Source: CAYXFZ01 sp964464385 (GTDB lineage Bacteria; Planctomycetota; UBA1135). From it: a stretch of DNA of 6,466 nucleotides. The stretch is from contig CAYXFZ010000103.1 in NCBI GenBank assembly GCA_964464385.1, positions 1 to 6,466 on the forward strand, in the 5' to 3' direction. Positions 1 to 5,679 of this stretch are shown piece by piece. The translations under genes and the position numbers were made by a program. The notes beneath the pieces were generated by a model. The model was given only the letters and a program-made list of their open reading frames with translations. It did no database searches and was not told where the DNA came from. The first letter of the stretch is position 1; each line of letters begins with the position of its first letter.

Positions 1-444
1 CTAGTCCAAACACTCCGTGATTTTGGTGAAGAACCGGAAGTGCGTGTTCTTTCGGCTCACCGCACTCCTCAAGAGGCCACTTCCTTTGCCGCTGAGGCCC
101 GCCAGCGTGGTCTGCGAGTCTTGCTTTGTGCCGCTGGCGGCGCCGCCCACTTAGCGGGGGTGATGGCGGCCCACACCACTTTGCCGGTGGTCGGAATCCC
201 CATGGACAACCCTCCCTTGGGCGGGCTGGATGCTCTTCTTTCCACGGTCCAAATGCCGGGTGGGGTTCCCGTGGCCGGCGTCGGCGTGGGTGGCGGTGGA
301 CCTGTCAATGCCGCCCTCTTCGCCCTGCGTATCCTCGGCTGCGCAGATCCGGAGTTGGCCCGTCGCCTGCAAGAATTTCGAGAAAGCCAGCGGCAAAAGG
401 TTCTGGCCAAGGACCAGACCCTGAACGACAAACTCAGTTCCTAA
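1..444 (+). CDS. purE: N5-carboxyaminoimidazole ribonucleotide mutase (class I PurE), 5' end missing
   Basis: PurE moves the carboxyl group of N5-CAIR to C4 to give CAIR, in cytosolic de novo purine synthesis. The window opens inside the gene: 147 residues are read in frame 1 before TAA at 442-444. The first visible residues (LVQTLRDFGEEPEVRVLSAHR) align with the region just after the N-terminal GSDSD nucleotide-binding loop, so roughly 25 residues lie off the left edge. Family marks are SAHRTP (visible residues 18-23, with the catalytic His at 20), GGAAHLAGVMAAHTTLPVVGIP, and LLSTVQMPGGVPV. The GTG at 40 lies inside this conserved region and is not the start. One odd point is the loop usually close to GKAGAxNAA, which here reads GGGGPVNAA. 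The gene converges on glyA and their tails overlap. The identity is secure; the oligomer and the partner (PurK) cannot be seen here. Confidence 0.95.
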   Translation, partial: LVQTLRDFGEEPEVRVLSAHRTPQEATSFAAEARQRGLRVLLCAAGGAAHLAGVMAAHTTLPVVGIPMDNPPLGGLDALLSTVQMPGGVPVAGVGVGGGGPVNAALFALRILGCADPELARRLQEFRESQRQKVLAKDQTLNDKLSS

Positions 445-449
445 GGAAC
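437..449. repeat. Short palindrome over the overlapping purE/glyA stop codons
   Basis: GTTCCT-A-AGGAAC is a perfect 6-base inverted repeat around one central A, and it contains both stop codons (TAA for purE, TAG for glyA). As RNA it could form at best a 4-bp stem with a 5-base loop. It has no U-tract on either side, so it is not a convincing intrinsic terminator. It may be chance. Confidence 0.3.
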
Positions 450-1721
450 CAAAGAGGAGGGCTCGGTCGAATACACCGGCTTGGCGGAACAAAGGGCGGC
501 CACTTCCTGGCGGATGCTGGTGCTCAATTCCAAATCCTCGGGTGCACGCAAAATGCGATCCATCCAGCCTGCGATGCTCTGCATATCCTCGACATCCAGG
601 CCCCGCGTAGTCACGGCCGGGGTACCTAAACGAATGCCGGATGTCCGCATTGGCTTTTCGGGATCGAAGGGAATGAGATTTTTGTTGACGGTCAGATAGG
701 CGCGGTGCAAAGCGTCTTCGGCCTCCCGACCCGTGATCCCGGGCCCTTGGGGGCCGCGTAAATCCACCAAAAGGAGGTGGTTGTCGGTACCACCAGAAAC
801 GAGGCGAAAGCCGCGAGCAGCAAGGCCCTCCGCAAGTGCTTTTGCATTGGCCAAAGTTGCGGCCTGGTATTGCTGAAAATCGGGCAAGAGGGCTTCGCCA
901 AAGGCCACAGCCTTGGCAGCAACGGCATGCATCAAGGGACCTCCTTGCATGCCAGGAAAGACGGCCGAATCCACTTTCTTGGCCCATTGCTCCTGGCAAA
1001 CCATGGCCCCGCCACGGGGGCCGCGCAAGGTCTTATGGGTGGTCATGGTGACAATATCTGCGTGTGGAATCGGGGAGGGATGCAGACCCGCCGCAACAGG
1101 ACCCGCGATGTGGGCCATATCCACGAGGAGGTGAGCGCCAGCCTCGTGCGCAATTTCAGCGAAGGCAGAGAAATCCAAAATGCGAGGATAGGCGCTGGCA
1201 CCAGCCATGATGACCTTGGGGCGATGCTCCAGGGCCAAGGAACGGACTTGATCCATGTCCACGGTTTCCGTCTCTTGGGTCACCCCGTAATGCACGAAGG
1301 AATAATGAATGCCGGAGGAATTTTTTGGATGGCCATGGGAAAGGTGGCCCCCATGGTTCAATTCCATGGCCAGGATGGTGTCCCCTGGCTCGGCAAGTGC
1401 GAGCAAAGCCGCTTGGTTCGCCTGAGATCCGCTCGAGGCTTGAACATTGGCATGATCGGCCTCCAACAGTTGACAGAGCCTCGACTTTCCAAGCTCCTCG
1501 GCTTGGTCCACATGTTCGCAACCTCCGTAGTAACGACGACCCGGATAACCCTCGGCATACTTGTTGGTCAAGACCGAACCCAAGGCCTCCAAAACTGCCG
1601 GGGAAGTGTAATTTTCGCTGGCAATCAATTCGATCTGCTCTTCTTGGCGACGAAGTTCATCGGCCAAAGTGCGAGCAACATCCGGATCCTGAGCGGTCAA
1701 ATGCGGGTGGGATGAGTCCAT
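441..1721 (-). CDS. glyA: Serine hydroxymethyltransferase
   Basis: This PLP enzyme interconverts serine plus tetrahydrofolate with glycine plus 5,10-methylene-tetrahydrofolate, the main cytosolic source of one-carbon units for purines, thymidylate and methionine. From ATG at 1721-1719 it is 426 residues, close to the E. coli length of 417. Visible signatures are ELIASENYTS (31-40), NKYAEGYPGRRYYGGCE (53-69), the PLP-ring region DMAHIAG (201-207), the Schiff-base lysine K230 in TTHKTLRGPRGG, and SGIRLGTPA (361-369) with the carboxylate-binding Arg364. All key residues are intact. An in-frame GTG at 1787 would add 22 residues; it has an AAGGAG upstream, but the added residues do not resemble GlyA. 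I prefer ATG 1721, where the family alignment begins naturally, although no Shine-Dalgarno sequence precedes it. It is divergent from the DUF1573-like gene. Its stop codon TAG overlaps the purE stop. Confidence 0.96.
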   Translation of the reverse strand: MDSSHPHLTAQDPDVARTLADELRRQEEQIELIASENYTSPAVLEALGSVLTNKYAEGYPGRRYYGGCEHVDQAEELGKSRLCQLLEADHANVQASSGSQANQAALLALAEPGDTILAMELNHGGHLSHGHPKNSSGIHYSFVHYGVTQETETVDMDQVRSLALEHRPKVIMAGASAYPRILDFSAFAEIAHEAGAHLLVDMAHIAGPVAAGLHPSPIPHADIVTMTTHKTLRGPRGGAMVCQEQWAKKVDSAVFPGMQGGPLMHAVAAKAVAFGEALLPDFQQYQAATLANAKALAEGLAARGFRLVSGGTDNHLLLVDLRGPQGPGITGREAEDALHRAYLTVNKNLIPFDPEKPMRTSGIRLGTPAVTTRGLDVEDMQSIAGWMDRILRAPEDLELSTSIRQEVAALCSAKPVYSTEPSSLVP

Positions 1722-1730
1722 GAATGAGGC

Positions 1731-1759
1731 ATTACAACATCGCCCCCCTGTCCTGTCGT
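1731..1759 (-). promoter_or_regulatory. Candidate sigma-70-type promoter of glyA
   Basis: On the minus strand, ACGACA (1759-1754) matches the -35 consensus TTGACA at 4 of 6 bases. TGTAAT (1736-1731) matches the -10 consensus at 5 of 6. The spacer is exactly 17 bases. Transcription would begin around 1724-1725, only about three bases before the glyA ATG at 1721. This would make the mRNA leaderless or nearly so and fits the absence of a Shine-Dalgarno sequence. It is a pattern match only. Confidence 0.45.
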
Positions 1760-1764
1760 AGAAT
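1759..1764 (+). promoter_or_regulatory. Possible -10 element for the DUF1573-like gene
   Basis: TAGAAT matches the -10 consensus TATAAT at 5 of 6 bases. No good -35 sits 16-18 bases upstream; the nearest candidate, TTACAA at 1732-1737, is 21 bases away. It overlaps the proposed glyA -35 by one base. Transcription would start near 1771, upstream of the gene's possible start codons at 1774 (ATC) and 1798 (TTG). It is weak when taken alone. Confidence 0.25.
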
Positions 1765-1797
1765 TGTGAGGCCATCGGAAATCCCACCCGAAACTCC

Positions 1798-2841
1798 TTG
1801 CTGACTTCCCTCCTTTTGGGGCTGGGAACCAGTGCGTGTGGCAGCGAGGCATCGGCAACTCCCTCCCCCCTCGAAATTCAACCCGCCCTCTTGCAGTTGG
1901 ATTCCATCCCATTTGGCGGCCGCGCCCAGGGAGCCTTCCTTCTGCGGAACCGCACGAAATCGCCACTCCTGATCCGCGGGATCGGCCCTACCAGTTGCGA
2001 CTGTGCCATCTTGGACCTCACTCTGCCGGATCGCCCCGGCGCCCCGACCTGGACACCGTCGCCGCAGGGCATGCAATTGGTCCTGGCTAGTGGTGAAAGG
2101 GCGCAAGTCAATCTGCAAGTGGATACGGCCCGCTACCGCAATCCTGTCAATTGGAAAACGGGTCGAATTCCCATCATCTTGGAAGAAGGTTACGCCGCCT
2201 TGGATTGGGCCCTGAGTGTCTGGGTTCCGTATTGGCTGGAACCTTGGGCCAGAAACTTGCAAGAAGTTGGCATTCGAGAGCAGCCCGTCACCTATTTTTT
2301 GGTCGAAGGAAAAGAAGTACCAGATTTCGAACTCTTCCTGCCGGAAGAAACGGATGGTTGGCGGCTATCGGCCAGTCGAGTTCCTCTGCAAGCACCGGTT
2401 CGTTGGCGAGTGGATGTCCTCGCTCCCCCGGAACTGCCAGAGGGCCCTTTCGAAAAAATATTTTCCGTGCAAACTTCGGTAGCCGATGGGCCCAATCTTT
2501 CCTTTCGAGTCTTTGGCGTGGGTGTCCCCGACCTGAGCTTGAGACCCCAGCGCCTCCTGCTCCGCCCCGACCGAGGGGACCGCAGCGCCAGCGCCCTGCT
2601 CCGTTGCCGAGACGCCGCCCTCCGTCTGGATCCGCCCCGGATCTCATTGTCCCCGGCGGCAATCGGGTTGGGCTCCTTGGCTGTAGAAACTCTGCAGGAA
2701 GGGAGCGCTTGGCGCATCCTCTTTCATCTCAATGAGAATCTGGGGCCGCTACCCAAGGATTCCTTCATCCTCGTGGAGACCAACCATCCGGAAACTCCCC
2801 AACTTCGCTTGTCCTTGCACTTCGTGGAGGCTCGTTCGTGA
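1798..2841 (+). CDS. DUF1573-like putative lipoprotein
   Basis: This is a predicted envelope protein of about 347 residues and unknown function. Numbering from TTG 1798, the N-terminus is a short hydrophobic run ending TSAC (LLTSLLLGLGTSAC). That suggests lipidation at Cys14, although the -3 residue (Thr) is not the usual Leu/Val/Ile. Residues about 26-75 resemble DUF1573, a beta-sandwich domain: GAFLLRNRTKSPLLIRGI followed by SCDC (Cys67, Cys69), where the family commonly has SCGCT. The C-terminal part (about 243-343) repeats the theme and ends ILVETNHPETPQLRLSL, much like the family's 'TNDPexPxi' strand. The start is uncertain. TTG 1798 has no ribosome-binding site; an ATC at 1774 would add eight residues including an Arg, giving a better signal-peptide n-region. 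The in-frame stop at 1759-1761 limits any longer choice. The gene overlaps the next by GTGA, so the two products probably work in one process. Confidence 0.75.
   Translation: MLTSLLLGLGTSACGSEASATPSPLEIQPALLQLDSIPFGGRAQGAFLLRNRTKSPLLIRGIGPTSCDCAILDLTLPDRPGAPTWTPSPQGMQLVLASGERAQVNLQVDTARYRNPVNWKTGRIPIILEEGYAALDWALSVWVPYWLEPWARNLQEVGIREQPVTYFLVEGKEVPDFELFLPEETDGWRLSASRVPLQAPVRWRVDVLAPPELPEGPFEKIFSVQTSVADGPNLSFRVFGVGVPDLSLRPQRLLLRPDRGDRSASALLRCRDAALRLDPPRISLSPAAIGLGSLAVETLQEGSAWRILFHLNENLGPLPKDSFILVETNHPETPQLRLSLHFVEARS
2826..2830 (+). promoter_or_regulatory. Strong Shine-Dalgarno for the sulfatase-like gene, inside the upstream CDS
   Basis: GGAGG lies 7 bases before GTG 2838, within the last codons of the DUF1573-like gene. 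The GTG overlaps that gene's TGA stop (2839-2841). Together they support GTG 2838 as the start and translational coupling. They also show that this organism uses Shine-Dalgarno initiation, which makes its absence upstream of glyA more notable. Confidence 0.75.
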
Positions 2842-4469
2842 ATTTCCGCCTTGCTCTGCCGGTTCTCTTGGCCACTCTTTTCGGCTTGGGTATTTGGTTT
2901 TTTTGGCCAAAGGCCCCCGCTCTCAACGTAGTCTTGATTTCGGTGGATTCGCTGTGTCGAGATCGCTTGGGTTTCTACGGCCACCGACCCGAGTACGCCC
3001 CGAATCTTCAAGTCAGTCCGGAACTGGACCGCTTGGCCGAGGAATCGGCCGTTTTTCTCAATGCCTGGAGTACCACCTCTTGGACTCTGCCTGCCCACAT
3101 GTCCTTGATGACCGGGCTTTCCGATCGCTTGCACGGGGTTGAGGCCGACGACTTTGCTCTGGACCCTCGCCGCCGCACCTTGGCCCAAGCTTTTCAGGAT
3201 TCCGGTTGGCAAACTGCGGGTTTTTATAGCGGACCTTATTTGGACGGCAAATACGGATTCGATCGGGGATTTCAACAATGGCAATCCGGCATGATGACTC
3301 CTCAAGAATTGGCATCCCATTTATCCCAATGGATCGAAAATCGCCGCCTTCGGGGTGAACCCGCCCCCAGTGCAGAAGAAATACGGGGCATTCGGGATCG
3401 CGTGTCTCATTGGGATCCTACTTCTACCCGAGTCAATCGAGGAGCTCAGGAATTCTTGCGCCAGCAAAGAAAGGGTGGGGATCCATTCTTCCTCTTTCTT
3501 CACTATTTCGATGCCCACTACGATTACCAGCCTGATGCCCTGCAATCTGGCCTAGGACAGCGTTTCGACCCGGACTATCAAGGGGCCATGGATGGCCTGA
3601 ACTGGTATTTCAACAAGCGGGTCCGGGATCCTTCTCCGCCCTTCTCCCGCCGCATCAGCGAACGAGATTTAGGTCACGTCAAGGCCCTCTATGACGCTGA
3701 GATTCACTGGGTGGATCAACACATTGGGAGAATTTTGAAAACCTTGCGGGAACTCGATCTCTGGGACAACACCATCGTCTGTTTCGTTTCCGATCATGGG
3801 GATGAGTTTTTCGAGCATGGCATGATTGCCCACCGCTCCACCCTCTATCCAGAACTCACTCAAATCCCCCTTCTCTTGCGCATTCCCGGTTTGGCCGAGG
3901 ACGGCCGCTCCATTCCCTCGCTGACTCGGATCTACGACATCGCCCCCACTCTCCTTGCCCATGCCGGGGCAAAACCTCTCGCCGAAGCCGAAGGATTGGA
4001 CTTAGCGCCGCTTTTGAAGGGCACGGAATCCCAAGCTCGCAGTTGCCTGCAGCGCATCCCTGGGGGACCCGACCTACGAGACGGCTGGCGTTCCGATCGC
4101 TGGGCCGTTCATCGTGTCTTTGAAGTGGACGCTTCGGCCACCTCCCTTGCCGGAGAAGTCCGTTTTCAAGCCATGCGGAAACCCCCTCACGGCGAGGCCT
4201 GGGTAGAGGTCCATGATCGCTGGGAAGATCCAGGCGAGTTGCATCCCTTGCCTCCCGGCGACCCTCGCATTGGCACGGCCTTGGCCGCCTTCCGGGCAGA
4301 ATTTGAAGCTGTGGAACAAAAGTTCCAGGCTATGTCCTGGTCCTCTGCCCAGTTTCGCTTCGTCGCCAAGCGAGGCGAGGAAGAGGAGGCCATGATGCAA
4401 CAATTGGGATACGCCGACACCGGCACCATCAGCGGCCGTCTTCTTTTGGGACCTTTTCCCAGCCCCTGA
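2838..4469 (+). CDS. Membrane-anchored sulfatase-like hydrolase or transferase (alkaline phosphatase superfamily), Thr at the nucleophile position
   Basis: This 543-residue protein has an N-terminal hydrophobic segment (about 5-23) that probably anchors it in the membrane with the enzyme outside. The catalytic domain begins at once: VVLISVDSLCRDRLGFYG (31-48) carries the metal ligand Asp37. TLPAHMSLMTG (83-93) is the sulfatase signature. HYFDAHYDYQP (222-232), ALYDAEIHWVDQHIG and VSDHGDEFFEHG (317-328, ligands Asp319 and His320) follow, then the HRSTLYPELTQIPLLLRIPG segment. The C-terminus ends with the QQLGYA motif common in this subfamily. The position that becomes formylglycine in true sulfatases (Cys or Ser) is Thr83, and the usual second Asp after Asp37 is Ser38. 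In this superfamily Thr acts as a direct nucleophile in LtaS and EptA phosphotransferases. The protein may therefore be a phosphodiesterase or transferase rather than a sulfatase. The substrate is unknown. It is coupled to the DUF1573-like gene and converges on tyrS. Confidence 0.88.
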   Translation: MNFRLALPVLLATLFGLGIWFFWPKAPALNVVLISVDSLCRDRLGFYGHRPEYAPNLQVSPELDRLAEESAVFLNAWSTTSWTLPAHMSLMTGLSDRLHGVEADDFALDPRRRTLAQAFQDSGWQTAGFYSGPYLDGKYGFDRGFQQWQSGMMTPQELASHLSQWIENRRLRGEPAPSAEEIRGIRDRVSHWDPTSTRVNRGAQEFLRQQRKGGDPFFLFLHYFDAHYDYQPDALQSGLGQRFDPDYQGAMDGLNWYFNKRVRDPSPPFSRRISERDLGHVKALYDAEIHWVDQHIGRILKTLRELDLWDNTIVCFVSDHGDEFFEHGMIAHRSTLYPELTQIPLLLRIPGLAEDGRSIPSLTRIYDIAPTLLAHAGAKPLAEAEGLDLAPLLKGTESQARSCLQRIPGGPDLRDGWRSDRWAVHRVFEVDASATSLAGEVRFQAMRKPPHGEAWVEVHDRWEDPGELHPLPPGDPRIGTALAAFRAEFEAVEQKFQAMSWSSAQFRFVAKRGEEEEAMMQQLGYADTGTISGRLLLGPFPSP

Positions 4470-4470
4470 G

Positions 4471-5679
4471 TTAGGCCGGATCCAAGAAAATGCGGGCCAC
4501 GCGGCGCTTGCCAACTTGGCAAAGGATGCCGTCTTCACCAATTTCCACCAAGGCGTTGGGGTCCTTCAAGACCACCCCATCCACGCGAACTCCTCCCTGT
4601 TCCAGAAGACGGCGGGCATCCGAGGTGGAGTTCGCCAGCTTGGCGGCCTTGAGGAGTTGGGCCAATGGCAGGGAATCGCCAGTCAGCCGCAGTTCAGGAA
4701 TATCCGTGGGCAAACCGCCCTCTCGAAATCGCTGATCAAATTCAAGGATTGCAGCCGCAGCTGCTTCGTCGCCATGCAGCCAAGCCACAATCGAGCGGGC
4801 CAAGCCAACTTTGGCATCCCGGGGATGGCCGGCCAGGAGATCTTGCAATTCGCTTTCCGAAAGGGGCGTCAGAAGAGCAAACCAAGCGGGCATGGCCTCA
4901 TCGGAGAGGGACATGATCTTGCCAAAAGCATCGTTGGGATTACCAGCCAAGGGAACATGATTGCCTAAGGATTTAGACATCTTGCTGCCATCGGTGCCCA
5001 ACAAGAGCGGAGTGGTCAAACAAACCTGCGCAGTTTGACTGTTGCGTTCCTGAAGCAATCTCCCCATATGAAGATTGAAGAGCTGGTCGTTGCCGCCAAT
5101 CTCGACATCCGCCTGCACAGCCACCGAATCCCAACCCTGCATCAAGGGGTACATCATTTCATGCAAGTGAACAGCCTGCCGCTGATCCATGCGTTGGCGA
5201 AAATCGTCCCGTTCGAGCAAGCGAGCAACGGTTCCCTGCGCGGCCAACTGCAGAGCTCCGAAAAAATCCATGCCGGCAAACCATTCGCTATTCCTGCGCA
5301 CTTCACAACGGTCCGAGGACAGATCCACGATTCGCCCAATTTGATCCAAATACGTGGCGGCGTTGTTCTCCACCTCTTCGGTGGTGAGCGGAGGCCGCTG
5401 CTCATTGCGACCTGTGGGATCCCCCAAGCGTGCCGTCGCGTCACCGAGGATCAAAACCGGCAAATGACCATGGTCTTGAAAAAGACGCAGAACTCGCAAG
5501 GGCACAGCGTGGCCCAAGTGCACTTCTGGAAAAGTGGGATCGATGCCATATTTCACCCGCAGAGGATTGCCGCTCTCGGTGGCGGCCTGCAAGCGCTGCA
5601 CCAATTCCTCTCCCGTAACCAGGTCACTGGCCAACCGCTGCAATGCAGAAAAGAGGCTTTGGGATCCGGCAGAACTCAT
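4471..5679 (-). CDS. tyrS: Tyrosyl-tRNA synthetase
   Basis: This class I synthetase charges tRNA-Tyr with tyrosine in the cytosol. It has 402 residues, a normal length. Visible parts in order: VKYGIDPTFPEVHLGHAVPL (43-62), where HLGH (54-57) is the HIGH motif; LGDATARLGDPTGRNEQR (78-95); the tyrosine-pocket segment YPLMQGWDS (177-185) with the substrate-contacting Asp184; EIGGNDQLFN (193-202); KMSKS (233-237); and a C-terminal S4 RNA-binding domain (about 337-380). KMSKS rather than E. coli's KFGKT places it in the TyrZ-like branch. Trp183 stands where Tyr is usual (QGYDS), a conservative change. ATG 5679 is supported by an AGGAG just upstream and by a 4-base ATGA overlap with the preceding gene. 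The stop is one base from the stop of the sulfatase-like gene, with no room for a separate terminator. Confidence 0.96.
   Translation of the reverse strand: MSSAGSQSLFSALQRLASDLVTGEELVQRLQAATESGNPLRVKYGIDPTFPEVHLGHAVPLRVLRLFQDHGHLPVLILGDATARLGDPTGRNEQRPPLTTEEVENNAATYLDQIGRIVDLSSDRCEVRRNSEWFAGMDFFGALQLAAQGTVARLLERDDFRQRMDQRQAVHLHEMMYPLMQGWDSVAVQADVEIGGNDQLFNLHMGRLLQERNSQTAQVCLTTPLLLGTDGSKMSKSLGNHVPLAGNPNDAFGKIMSLSDEAMPAWFALLTPLSESELQDLLAGHPRDAKVGLARSIVAWLHGDEAAAAAILEFDQRFREGGLPTDIPELRLTGDSLPLAQLLKAAKLANSTSDARRLLEQGGVRVDGVVLKDPNALVEIGEDGILCQVGKRRVARIFLDPA

Noticed and set aside
40..42. GTG as the start of purE
   Set aside because: The codons before it continue in frame from the window edge and match PurE, so the real start is outside the window.
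1331..1373. Three CCATGG copies close together
   Set aside because: They fall in the glyA codons for a His/Gly/Met-rich conserved stretch and show no regular spacing.
777..1715. Long plus-strand open frame (312 codons) opposite glyA
   Set aside because: Its translation shows no domain or family pattern, and the opposite strand is an intact, clearly recognised glyA. It is a by-product of codon bias.
1722..1787. N-terminal extension of glyA from GTG 1787
   Set aside because: An AAGGAG lies upstream, but the 22 added residues (including adjacent cysteines) are unlike GlyA, and the proposed promoter would lie inside the extension.
4448..4460. GGGA-CCTTT-TCCC hairpin near the end of the sulfatase-like gene
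   Set aside because: Only a 4-bp stem, inside the coding sequence and not followed by a U-tract; not a credible terminator.
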